Assembly (NCBI GenBank): GCA_028712885.1
Contig: JAQTPK010000017.1
Coordinates: 1 to 53,549 of the forward strand
DNA from: Syntrophales bacterium
GTDB lineage: Bacteria > Desulfobacterota > Syntrophia > Syntrophales > UBA4778
Length of the DNA stretch: 53,549 nucleotides
Direction of reading: 5' to 3'
The stretch's first letter is position 1; every line of letters begins with the position of its first letter. Below are positions 8,037 through 16,067 of the stretch, one piece after another. Under the pieces are notes generated by a model. The model searched no databases. It was not told the DNA's origin and saw only the letters and a program-made list of their open reading frames with translations. A program made the translations under genes and the position numbers.

Positions 8037-8495
8037 ATGAAGAAATCCGCTTTATCTCCGTATTCCCTCGCCGAGAAATTTTCGAGAGTTTCCAAATTAT
8101 GGCGTCAGTTCAATTCCCGGCCGCGCAGATTCGGTACTGAAACAGAGCTGTCGGGTTCAGAAATTCATCTTATTGAGGCGGTGGGACAGAACGAAGACTT
8201 AAGCGTGACCGATCTTGCCGGGCGGCTGGGAATAACAAAAGGCGCTGTTTCGCAAACCCTCAAAAAACTTGAAATAAAAGACATTATCGTAAAAAAGGTC
8301 GATCCGGCGAACAGTTCCCGGACGATGGTCGGCCTGTCCACAAAAGGCAAGGTGGCCTACTACTCGCATCTGCAATGGCACGAGGAACTGGACGGCGGCT
8401 TCCGGGATTATTTCTTCAGTCTTCCCCAAGACAAGATTCGCTTTCTTGACGAGTTCCTTTCCAGCCTGGAGCAGTTTCTTAAACAGGGGGACTGA
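8037..8495 (+). CDS. MarR-family transcriptional regulator
   Basis: This 152-residue dimeric winged-helix regulator contains the core ALSVTDLAGRLGITKGAVSQ-type helix-turn-helix (DLAGRLGITKGAVSQTLKKL), followed by the wing SSRTMVGLSTKGKVAY. N- and C-terminal helices would form the dimer. No ribosome site precedes the ATG, which falls at the predicted transcription start. The gene is divergent from the mla operon and upstream of a methyltransferase. Matching 21-base boxes before and after it suggest that it represses both itself and the methyltransferase, and possibly mlaE. The ligand is unknown. Confidence 0.88.
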   Translation: MKKSALSPYSLAEKFSRVSKLWRQFNSRPRRFGTETELSGSEIHLIEAVGQNEDLSVTDLAGRLGITKGAVSQTLKKLEIKDIIVKKVDPANSSRTMVGLSTKGKVAYYSHLQWHEELDGGFRDYFFSLPQDKIRFLDEFLSSLEQFLKQGD

Positions 8496-8510
8496 ATTTT
8501 TTTTGCAGTA

Positions 8511-8531
8511 AGAGTATACGTTCTAAACACT
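8511..8531. promoter_or_regulatory. Putative MarR operator, copy 2
   Basis: This is an inverted near-copy (17 of 21 bases) of the box at 8010-8030. It lies between marR and the methyltransferase gene. TTGCAG at 8503-8508 and AACACT at 8526-8531 repeat the 17-base promoter spacing seen upstream of marR, so the box again overlaps a likely promoter. Confidence 0.55.
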
Positions 8532-8547
8532 TTCAGCGGAGGAAGCA

Positions 8548-9117
8548 ATGAAAACAGGATTCCTTGGAAGAGGCATGGACAGAATACCCGATATGGCTTT
8601 TCGGGTAATGAGTTGGATATTTGTCGTCAGGGACAGGTTCAGGACGCCCTGGGCGCTCCTTGACCGGTTCGGGATTGAAAAAGGGCAGACCGTGGTGGAC
8701 TATGGCTGCGGTCCGGGATCCTACCTCGGACGCGCATCCGAACTGGCCGGCCCCGGGGGAAAAGTGTTGGCGGTCGACATTCATGACCTGGCGATAGAGG
8801 CCGTCGGAAGGCGAATTATCAGGGAGCGGTTGAGCAACGTGACGGCCGTCAAGGCCGGCCCGGGCTCCTCCCCTATCCCGGACCAGACGGCGGACGTGAT
8901 TTATGCTCTTGATATGTTTCATATGGTCAGCGACGCTCCGGTATTCCTGAGGGAACTGAACCGGATCTGCAGAAATGCGGGATTGCTTTTCATCGACAAC
9001 GGCCACCAAAGCCGGGAAAAAGCCAGATCAAAAATAATATCCTCAGGAATGTGGAGGATCGTCGAAGAAAACAAACGCTACCTGAAGTGCACTCCCCTGG
9101 GGAAAAAGCTTCACTGA
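8548..9117 (+). CDS. Class I SAM-dependent methyltransferase
   Basis: This 189-residue protein has a GGAGGAAG ribosome site 3-4 bases before the ATG. Motif I is VVDYGCGPGSYLGRA (about residues 48-62), the acidic residue after strand 2 is in VLAVDIHD, and the DxxDxVYALDMFHMV region gives motif IV. It resembles the UbiE/Methyltransf_11 group. No substrate domain is recognisable. A putative MarR box in its promoter suggests that it is induced by the compound sensed by the upstream MarR protein. The C-terminus converges on the HerA-like gene with a 10-base gap. Confidence 0.83.
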   Translation: MKTGFLGRGMDRIPDMAFRVMSWIFVVRDRFRTPWALLDRFGIEKGQTVVDYGCGPGSYLGRASELAGPGGKVLAVDIHDLAIEAVGRRIIRERLSNVTAVKAGPGSSPIPDQTADVIYALDMFHMVSDAPVFLRELNRICRNAGLLFIDNGHQSREKARSKIISSGMWRIVEENKRYLKCTPLGKKLH

Positions 9118-9127
9118 AGTCCCGGTG

Positions 9128-10615
9128 TTACCTGCGGCTCGACCCGCCTGATATGCCTCCCAGCACTCCGCGCAGGATCTTCCGGCCGATCTGGCTGCCG
9201 ATGGTGCGCGCAGTCTGTTTTGCCATGGTCTCGACCATGCCCTGCCGTCTTTTCGTCCCCCACAGGAAATCCCCGAACCTCCCGCGCTCGGGGGGCCTGC
9301 CGGACTCGATCCTTTCCGTCCCGGAATCCGCCGTTTCCTTCTCCACGGCCCGCCGGCCGAGAATTTCGTATGCCGACTCGCGGTTGACCGGCGAATCGTA
9401 CTTGCCGGCTACCGGGCTGCGGGCCAGCACGACAGCGCGCTCTTCCGGCGTTATCGCCCCGATCCGGCAGCGCGGCGGGCAGATCAGCGTGCGCTCCACC
9501 GGCATCGGTATGCCCTTCTCCTGGAGCGTGGAGACGAGGGCTTCGCCGACCCCGAGCATTGATATGACCTCGGCGACGTCAAGCTTCGGATTTGCTGCAA
9601 AGGTTTCCGCGGCGGTCTTCACCGCCTTGCGGTCCCGCGGCGTATACGCCCGGAGCGCATGCTGGATGCGGTTCCCGAGCTGGCCCAAAATCTCGTTCGG
9701 CACGTCATCGGGGAACTGCGAGCAAAAATATACCCCGACGCCTTTGGAGCGGACGATCCGGACGACCTGCTCCACTTTCTGCCGCAACTTGGGAGGCGCG
9801 TCGTCAAACAGCAGGTGGGCTTCATCGAAGAAGAAAACCAGCTTCGGCTTTTCAAGGTCGCCCACCTCGGGAAGGTTCTCGAACATCTCTGAAAGAAGCC
9901 AGAGGAGAAAACTCGAGTACAATCGGGGCTTCAGGATCAGCTGGTCTGCGGCAAGAATGCTGATGACGCCGCGGCCGCTCAGGTCGGTCCGCAGCAGGTC
10001 ATTGAGCTCAAGGGCGGGCTCGCCGAAAAAGGCTTCCCCGCCTTCCCTCTCCAGCGACAACAGTGCCCTTTGGACCGCGGCTACGGATTGTGCGCTTACC
10101 AGGCCATAATCTTTCGAGATCTCCTTGCGGTTTTCCGCTACAAATCCGAGCAGGGCGCGCAGGTCGTCCAGGTCAAGCAACAGCAGGCCCTGATCGTCCG
10201 CCAGCCTGAAGGCAATCTCCAGCATTCCGGCCTGGGTCTCGTTTACTTCCAGGATTCGGCTCAGCAGGCCGGGGCCGATTTCGCTTATTGTCGTGCGGAC
10301 CCGGTGGCCGGACGATCCCAGCACGTCCCAGAACATTACCGGATTCGCCTCGTTCGCGTAGTCCTCCATGCCCAACCGGGCGACCCGCTCCCGGATCTTC
10401 TCGTTGCTTACGCCGGCCATCGCAAGGCCGGCGACGTCGCCCTTGACGTCGGCCATGAATACCGGAACGCCCATGCGCGAAAAGCCCTCTGCCAGAACCA
10501 GGAGAGAAACAGTCTTTCCGGTGCCGGTGGCCCCTGCGATCAAGCCGTGGCGGTTGCCGTACCTTGCGAGAAGTTGAACCGGCAGTTCTCCTTTTCCGAT
10601 AAGTATCCGGTTCAT
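9128..10615 (-). CDS. HerA/YjgR-like ATPase (DUF853 family)
   Basis: This 495-residue P-loop ATPase has Walker A GATGTGKT at about residues 27-34 (ANRHGLIAGATGTGKTVSLL-like context) and Walker B PKLVFFFDEAHLLFDDAPP. The order of conserved blocks (VFMADVKGDVAG, NPVMFWDV, LLLLDLDDLRALL, GVGVYFCSQFPDDVP) is that of the DUF853 / E. coli YjgR family, related to HerA-FtsK DNA translocases. Its role is not established in any organism I know of. The tail (last 70 residues) is basic and glycine-rich. It is a single gene with no NurA or defence partner nearby, so a housekeeping role is more likely than defence. Confidence 0.88.
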   Translation of the reverse strand: MNRILIGKGELPVQLLARYGNRHGLIAGATGTGKTVSLLVLAEGFSRMGVPVFMADVKGDVAGLAMAGVSNEKIRERVARLGMEDYANEANPVMFWDVLGSSGHRVRTTISEIGPGLLSRILEVNETQAGMLEIAFRLADDQGLLLLDLDDLRALLGFVAENRKEISKDYGLVSAQSVAAVQRALLSLEREGGEAFFGEPALELNDLLRTDLSGRGVISILAADQLILKPRLYSSFLLWLLSEMFENLPEVGDLEKPKLVFFFDEAHLLFDDAPPKLRQKVEQVVRIVRSKGVGVYFCSQFPDDVPNEILGQLGNRIQHALRAYTPRDRKAVKTAAETFAANPKLDVAEVISMLGVGEALVSTLQEKGIPMPVERTLICPPRCRIGAITPEERAVVLARSPVAGKYDSPVNRESAYEILGRRAVEKETADSGTERIESGRPPERGRFGDFLWGTKRRQGMVETMAKQTARTIGSQIGRKILRGVLGGISGGSSRR

Positions 10616-11257
10616 GCGCTGCCTCCCATCTGAGGATCCGACATTGGCCTATATTATTCTATTCCCGCGCTGACGGGGTCTGCAAGATAAATTCGCGCGA
10701 CCGGTTGCCATTCCCCTTGCGCGGCTTCCGCGGCATACGGAGGGTCAACTCTGTTGGCGGTTCCTGTTTGATCTCGGCCGAGCTGCTTCCGGCATCTGCC
10801 CGGAATAGTTATGCTCAAGGCCGGCCTTACCCGGGGCATGAATGTTGCGCTCCTTCAAGAAAAAACGACACAGGGAGGGAAATATGAACCGTGTATTTTT
10901 ATCAGGTTCTGCTCCCTTCTCTGCAATTCTCCTTCATGTCCGGAAGAGTGGAAAAAAGGCGGAATTCGATGAATCGAAGGGCGTCAGGCGTGAAGGCGTA
11001 AAGTGATTTTTTTAAAACACCTTACACCTTACGCCTCACGCCTTACTCTTACCCTCCTTTGAAAGATTCCGGAAAAGTATACGGCAGATGAACGTGCCGC
11101 AATAGAGGAGATAATCTCAAAAACGGGCTCGAAAAGTATTAGAACGAAATCCCGTGAATTGAACCTGATTGCGCCGGGGTTGGATTTTATTTGACCGGAT
11201 GTTTTCAGGGTGATAGCGTCCGAAACGCAACCCATGCATCCCGGAAGGAATCAGTTC
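10616..11257. other. Long intergenic region upstream of aspS
   Basis: About 640 bases hold no convincing gene. A 40-codon frame at 10884-11006 starts MNRVFLSG after a good GGGAGGG site and faintly recalls the start of single-strand-binding proteins, but it ends inside the repeat. An open frame at 11063-11194 has coding-like composition but no start codon. Both could be remnants. The heptamer inverted repeat lies in the middle. Confidence 0.4.
10980..11047. repeat. Inverted heptamer arrays (GTAAGGC-type)
   Basis: GGCGTCA/GGCGTGA-type units at 10980-11000 face CCTTACG/CCTCACG-type units at 11020-11047 on the other side of a 20-base A/T-rich loop. Read on one strand, both arms are tandem 7-mers of the form GTAAGGC. 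The two arms can fold into a long imperfect hairpin. Confidence 0.7.
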
Positions 11258-13375
11258 ATGACTTTCAAAGATCGATCTTTTTGCGGAACACTGGGCGAAC
11301 CCGATGAGGGCAGAAGAGTTTTTCTGGCCGGGTGGGTGGACGCCCTGCGGGACCACGGCGAGGTGATTTTTATTCACCTTCGCGACCGGAGCGGCATCGT
11401 CCAGGTGGTATTCTCTCCCGAAACGGCGGACCAGGAGGTCTGCCGGAAAGCGGGGCTCCTCAGGAGCGAATTCTGCGTACGCGTAAGCGGCAGTCTTGTA
11501 AGACGCGCGCAAGGCACGGAAAACCCCGGGATTCCCACCGGCAATGTCGAGGTGATGGCGGCCGATCTCGATATCCTGGGCAGGGCAGGCGCCCTTCCTT
11601 TTCAGATTTCGGAAAAATCCATGGTCGCCGGCCTCGCGGGAAACCGGGAGGAATCGGTGGCGGAGGACCTGCGGCTCCAGTACCGCTATCTCGACCTGCG
11701 CCGCCCGACAATGCAGGAGCACCTGATAAACCGGCACCGTATCGTGAAGGCCGTCCGCGATTATCTCGATGAGCAGGGTTTTATCGAGGTGGAAACGCCG
11801 ATACTCACGAAAAGCACTCCCGAGGGGGCGCGGGACTACCTGGTTCCGAGCCGCCACTACCCGAAAAACTTCTATGCCCTCCCCCAATCCCCCCAGCTTT
11901 TCAAGCAGCTGCTGATGGTGGCGGGCCTGGAACGCTATTTTCAGATCGCCAGGTGCTTCCGAGACGAAGACCTGCGGCCGAACCGTCAGCCGGAATTCAC
12001 CCAGCTCGACCTCGAGGCTTCATTTATCGATGAAGAATTCATCTACCGTCTCTTCGAAGAGCTGACGGCAAGGATATTCTCCGTCGGCGGCGTCGATCTC
12101 CCCCGTCCCTTCCCGCGGATGACCTGGCTCGACGCCATGAACAGCACCGGCTCCGACAGGCCCGACCTGCGTTTTTCCATGTTTTTCAGGGATGCAACGG
12201 GAATTTTCTCGGAAACACGATATGGGATTTTCCGGCAGATCCTGGATCGCGGCGGGTGCATCAAGGGGATCAACGTCAAGGGCCAGTCCGCGCGGCTGAG
12301 CAAGAACGTGCTGCAGAACGAATACGCCAAAGAGATCGTCCCCGGCTTCGGGGCGAAAGGGATGACCTGGATGCGCGCCGTGAATGGCGGGCTCGAATCC
12401 AATATCGTCCAGTTTTTCAGCAAGCGCGAACAGGACGAAATAGTCCGCCTTTATGAAGCCGAAGAAGGGGACGTGATCCTGATCATCGCGGATCCCTCAT
12501 GGAAACTGGTCTGCTCGGCCCTGGGGCAGCTTCGCCTTCATGTGGCGGGAAGACTGGGCCTTATCCCCGGCAATATTTTCAGTCCCCTGTGGGTAACCGA
12601 CTTTCCCCTTTTCGAGCCCGTGGAAGGGGGGGTAACCTCAAGCCACCATCCTTTCACCATGCCGGACCGGACGGATTTCGATCCGGGCGACATCGAAGAA
12701 CTGCTGTCCCTGCGCTCCCGCGCATACGACCTGGTCGTGAACGGGGAGGAGCTGGGCGGCGGGAGCATCCGGATCAATGACACGGCCCTCCAGAACAGGA
12801 TCTTCAAGGCCCTGGGCCTTTCGGAAAACGAAGTCGAAGAGAAATTCGGCTTTTTCCTGCGGGCCCTGGAGTTCGGGGCCCCGCCGCACGGCGGGATCGC
12901 GCTCGGGATAGACCGGGTCGTATCCATGATCCTCGGGACCTCTTCCATCCGGGAAGTGATTGCTTTCCCCAAAAACCGCAGCGCTTTTTGTCCTCTGACC
13001 CGCGCCCCTTCCACCGTCTCGGCCGGACAGCTTGCCGAACTTGAACTCCTCGATCTTGGCGGCGCCGCGCTGCTGCCCGGGACGAAAGAACAGGAGGACT
13101 TTCTCGATTCGCTGTCATGGGTATCCCGGATCAGGATCAACGGCGGCGAACGGGCGGCGATCAGCGAAGCCGTAGAAGCGGCAAAAAGTTGCGCCGCAAA
13201 GATCAATGCCGCGGCAGGAGAAGAGGAGCCGATGTTTTCCGTAGCTCCCGCCTCCAACCGCACGCGCCCGGGGAACGAAGCGAGGGAAAGCCGGTTTGCA
13301 AAAGAACAGGATATTTTCAGGAACGCTCCCGAGGTCAAAGGGGGCTTTTTCAAGACGGCAAGCATTCTGGAATAA
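11258..13375 (+). CDS. aspS: Aspartyl-tRNA synthetase fused to a GatC domain
   Basis: This 705-residue protein starts at ATG 11258, 8 bases after GGAAGGA; an upstream GTG (11210) lacks a site. Residues 1-600 are a complete bacterial AspRS: OB-fold tRNA-binding domain, motif 2 CFRDEDLRPNRQPEFTQLDL, the HHPFTMP loop, ELGGGSIRI, and motif 3 GGIALGIDRVV. His33 in LRDHGEVIF matches the residue found in non-discriminating AspRS, where E. coli has Leu, so it probably also charges tRNA-Asn. Residues 608-705 continue in frame as GatC, ending FRNAPEVKGGFFKTASILE, which is the GatC C-terminal motif. The fusion would hold the amidotransferase on the synthetase. gatA-like and gatB genes follow 12 and 0 bases apart. 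Confidence 0.92.
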   Translation: MTFKDRSFCGTLGEPDEGRRVFLAGWVDALRDHGEVIFIHLRDRSGIVQVVFSPETADQEVCRKAGLLRSEFCVRVSGSLVRRAQGTENPGIPTGNVEVMAADLDILGRAGALPFQISEKSMVAGLAGNREESVAEDLRLQYRYLDLRRPTMQEHLINRHRIVKAVRDYLDEQGFIEVETPILTKSTPEGARDYLVPSRHYPKNFYALPQSPQLFKQLLMVAGLERYFQIARCFRDEDLRPNRQPEFTQLDLEASFIDEEFIYRLFEELTARIFSVGGVDLPRPFPRMTWLDAMNSTGSDRPDLRFSMFFRDATGIFSETRYGIFRQILDRGGCIKGINVKGQSARLSKNVLQNEYAKEIVPGFGAKGMTWMRAVNGGLESNIVQFFSKREQDEIVRLYEAEEGDVILIIADPSWKLVCSALGQLRLHVAGRLGLIPGNIFSPLWVTDFPLFEPVEGGVTSSHHPFTMPDRTDFDPGDIEELLSLRSRAYDLVVNGEELGGGSIRINDTALQNRIFKALGLSENEVEEKFGFFLRALEFGAPPHGGIALGIDRVVSMILGTSSIREVIAFPKNRSAFCPLTRAPSTVSAGQLAELELLDLGGAALLPGTKEQEDFLDSLSWVSRIRINGGERAAISEAVEAAKSCAAKINAAAGEEEPMFSVAPASNRTRPGNEARESRFAKEQDIFRNAPEVKGGFFKTASILE

Positions 13376-13387
13376 GGGGCTGCAGCA

Positions 13388-14596
13388 GTGGAACTATTTA
13401 CGCACAGGGAGACCGATCCGGCGGCTGTCTCCGGGAGGCCGGGGCTGCCGCTTTCAGGCAGACGGGTTGTGATTCAGCCGAATATGTCCAGGCGCGGGTG
13501 GCCGTGCAACGCCGGTTCGCGGGCCCTCGAAAACTACACCGCCCTGGAAGACGCCGCAATCATCCCCCGCCTGGAGAAAAGCGGCGCGCACCTGGCGGGA
13601 AATTCCCGCATGAGCGAGCTTGGTTTCGGACTTTCGGCGGATACGACCGTGCAGGCGCTGATCGAGAAAGAGGCCGATATCGCGCTCATGACCGATACGA
13701 TGGGCGAGGCCCGGGTGGCTGCGGCGCGGGCGGGTATTTTCGGATTCAAGCCGAGCTGGGGCATTGTCTCCCGGTTCGGCCTGATCGGACTCGTCCCTTC
13801 CATGGAGTGCTACGGCGTCGCAGCAGCGGATCCGGCGGACATCTCCGGCGTAATGCAGGCTATTTCCGGAAAGGACGATCGTGACTTTTCCATGCCTGAT
13901 GGAGAGCTCCCCGACTTCTCACAAGAGGGCAAAACTAAAACGGGGTCGCGCCGCGCCGGGATCGTCAAAGAGATGCTTTCGCTGCTGACGGATAAAGACC
14001 GCGGCCTGTTCCGGGAAAACCTGAAAATGCTCGGGAGTGCGGGCGTGGAGGTCGTGGAAGTGACGTTCCCCGAATTCGAACTCCTGCAGACGGCGCACCA
14101 GGTGATCGCCGCGGCGGAGGCTTCGTCCAGCGCCGGGAAATACGACGGGGTCCGCTACGGTTACCGCGCACCAGGGGCAAAAAACTGGAACGATATGTAT
14201 CTCGATTCCCGCGGGGCGGCTTTCGGCACGCTCGTTAAAGCCTTCCTGTTCCAGGGGGCGTATTTCCAGTTCGAAAATTATGCCGCTTTCGAAAATGCGT
14301 GCCGCGTCCGCCGGCGGCTTGTGCGTTCCATGGAGAATCTCCTCTCGGAACTGGATCTTCTCGTCTCCCCCACATGCAGAATGGTGCGAAAAGACGCCGC
14401 TCCCTCCGATGTCCGCGGCGCATACGAGGAGTTCATTCTGACCCTGCCGGCCAATCTGACGGGACAGCCCGCGCTTCAGGTTCCGGGAGATCCGGCCGGG
14501 GATTGCGTCGGCCTGCATCTCACGGCGAAGAGGCTGGACGACTCCCGGCTGCTTGCGCTGGGCAGGCGTCTGGCGGCGTCAAGAGGGGCGAAGTAA
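13388..14596 (+). CDS. GatA-like protein lacking the amidase catalytic triad
   Basis: This 402-residue protein (GatA is usually about 480) lies between aspS-gatC and gatB in one operon and starts at GTG 13388. The family is recognisable throughout: GSRALENYTALEDAAIIPRL, FGFKPSWGIVSRFGLIGLVP, KYDGVRYGY, DLLVSPTCRM. All three residues of the Lys-Ser-Ser triad are gone. The catalytic Lys of IKDN is Gln30 (VVIQPNM). About 28 residues containing the GGSSGGSA loop are deleted after residue 81. The nucleophile Ser of SDTGGSIR is Glu107 (TDTMGEAR). It therefore cannot release ammonia from glutamine by the known mechanism. The frame is intact and codon use matches its neighbours, which argues for a selected pseudoenzyme, perhaps structural or ammonia-using. 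Confidence 0.85.
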   Translation: MELFTHRETDPAAVSGRPGLPLSGRRVVIQPNMSRRGWPCNAGSRALENYTALEDAAIIPRLEKSGAHLAGNSRMSELGFGLSADTTVQALIEKEADIALMTDTMGEARVAAARAGIFGFKPSWGIVSRFGLIGLVPSMECYGVAAADPADISGVMQAISGKDDRDFSMPDGELPDFSQEGKTKTGSRRAGIVKEMLSLLTDKDRGLFRENLKMLGSAGVEVVEVTFPEFELLQTAHQVIAAAEASSSAGKYDGVRYGYRAPGAKNWNDMYLDSRGAAFGTLVKAFLFQGAYFQFENYAAFENACRVRRRLVRSMENLLSELDLLVSPTCRMVRKDAAPSDVRGAYEEFILTLPANLTGQPALQVPGDPAGDCVGLHLTAKRLDDSRLLALGRRLAASRGAK

Positions 14597-16024
14597 ATGA
14601 AGTACGAAGCTGTTATCGGCCTTGAAATTCACGTCCAGCTCAACGCAGCCACCAAGCTCTTCTGCGACTGCCCGAACCGGCCGGGCGACGAACCGAACCG
14701 CAATACATGTCCGGTCTGCCTCTGGTTTCCGGGGGCTTTCCCGCGGCTGAGCCGGGAAGCGCTCGAGAAAGCCGTTCTGGCCTGCCTGGCGCTGAATTGC
14801 ACGATCCAGCCGGTAAGCGCTTTCGACCAGAAGGTCTACTACTACCCGGACCTGCCGAAAGGATTTCAGCTCTCGCAGCACCACAAGCCCCTTGCCCGAA
14901 ACGGCTGGATCGATATCGCGGGCGAAAACGGCGAACCCAGGCGATTGCGGATTCACCACATCCACCTGGAGGAGGATGTGGCCAAGCTCGTTCATGAAAC
15001 TGAAGGCCGCACCCCGATCAGCCTTGTCGATTTCAACCGTGCGGGAACGCCCCTCATTGAAATCGTGAGCGAGCCGGACATGCGCAGTCCCCACGAGGCA
15101 ATGGAGTATGTGAAAACTCTGCGGGGCCAGCTCCGCTACACCGGGAGCGCGGAGTGCAGCATGGAGAAGGGGACGATGCGGGTGGACGCCAATATCTCCC
15201 TGCGTCAGGAAGGCAGCAGCGGATTCAACACAAAGGTGGAAGTTAAAAACATGAACTCGATCCGCAATGTCGGGGACGCAATAGCATACGAAATACGCCG
15301 CCAGACGGAGTGCCTGGAAAAGGGAGAGCCGATCGTCCTGCACACGCGGCTGTGGGATCCTGACAAGCGCGCTACCGCCCCGATGCGCGGCAAGTTCTCC
15401 GGCCCGTGCATCCCCGATCCCTCCGTTGCTTCCATCGTAATAAACGAGGAGTGGCTGAATGAAATCAGGGGAATGCTCCCGGAGATGCCGGACCGCAAGG
15501 CGGCGCGGTTTTCCGGAGATTACGGCCTTACGCCTGACGAGGCCGCGGCGATGAGCCTGGAGAGAGACATATCGGATTTTTTCGAGGCCGCGGCGAAATC
15601 GGGAGCAGCACCCCGCAAGGCGGCGAACTGGATTGCAGTCCACCTCGCCCCCGCGCTCCGGGACCGCGGCGCCGCGTTAGCGGAAACCCCGCTCTCGGCG
15701 GAGCGCTTTGCCGCGCTCCTTTCCCTGCTGGAGAAGGAAATCATTAATCCCCAGTCGGCGAAGGAGGTCCTGCTTCAGCTCCTTGCAACGGACGAGAGCC
15801 CCGAGAAAATCGTCGAAAAGGGAGGGTACGGCCAGGTATCGGACGCGGTGGAACTCGATGCCCTTATCGACAGGGTCATCGGTGAGCACCCCGCGGATGT
15901 CGCCGATTACCGGAAAGGCAACGCCAAGGTCCTGGGTTTCCTGATGGGGATAGCCATGAAGGCCTCAAAGGGAAAGGCGAATCCGAAGCTTCTCAGGGAG
16001 ATCCTCGCAAAACGGCTGGGATGA
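14597..16024 (+). CDS. gatB: Asp-tRNA(Asn)/Glu-tRNA(Gln) amidotransferase subunit B
   Basis: GatB phosphorylates the acyl group of mischarged Asp-tRNA(Asn) or Glu-tRNA(Gln) and transfers ammonia to it. It has 475 residues, full length, including the C-terminal helical/YqeY tail (KVLGFLMGIAMKASKGKANP). The ATG directly follows the gatA-like stop. Conserved parts are VIGLEIHVQL with metal ligands Glu10 and His12, NTCPVCLWFPGAFP, YYYPDLPKGFQLSQH, HIHLEED (Glu125), and MRVDANISLR. The block that normally reads EAHDYRYFPDPDLP is shortened to GKFSGPCIPDPSV (about residues 265-277). The kinase/transferase centre therefore looks mostly intact but diverged. It probably forms the complex with the GatA-like and AspRS-GatC proteins encoded upstream. 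Confidence 0.9.
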   Translation: MKYEAVIGLEIHVQLNAATKLFCDCPNRPGDEPNRNTCPVCLWFPGAFPRLSREALEKAVLACLALNCTIQPVSAFDQKVYYYPDLPKGFQLSQHHKPLARNGWIDIAGENGEPRRLRIHHIHLEEDVAKLVHETEGRTPISLVDFNRAGTPLIEIVSEPDMRSPHEAMEYVKTLRGQLRYTGSAECSMEKGTMRVDANISLRQEGSSGFNTKVEVKNMNSIRNVGDAIAYEIRRQTECLEKGEPIVLHTRLWDPDKRATAPMRGKFSGPCIPDPSVASIVINEEWLNEIRGMLPEMPDRKAARFSGDYGLTPDEAAAMSLERDISDFFEAAAKSGAAPRKAANWIAVHLAPALRDRGAALAETPLSAERFAALLSLLEKEIINPQSAKEVLLQLLATDESPEKIVEKGGYGQVSDAVELDALIDRVIGEHPADVADYRKGNAKVLGFLMGIAMKASKGKANPKLLREILAKRLG

Positions 16025-16067
16025 ACGCGTAATGAAGGCTTGACTCTCTTCAGGCGGGAACAGCCGC

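Noticed and set aside
10884-11006. 40-codon frame starting MNRVFLSG
   Set aside because: The resemblance to single-strand-binding proteins is limited to eight residues, and the frame ends in the heptamer repeat; kept only as a note in the intergenic entry.
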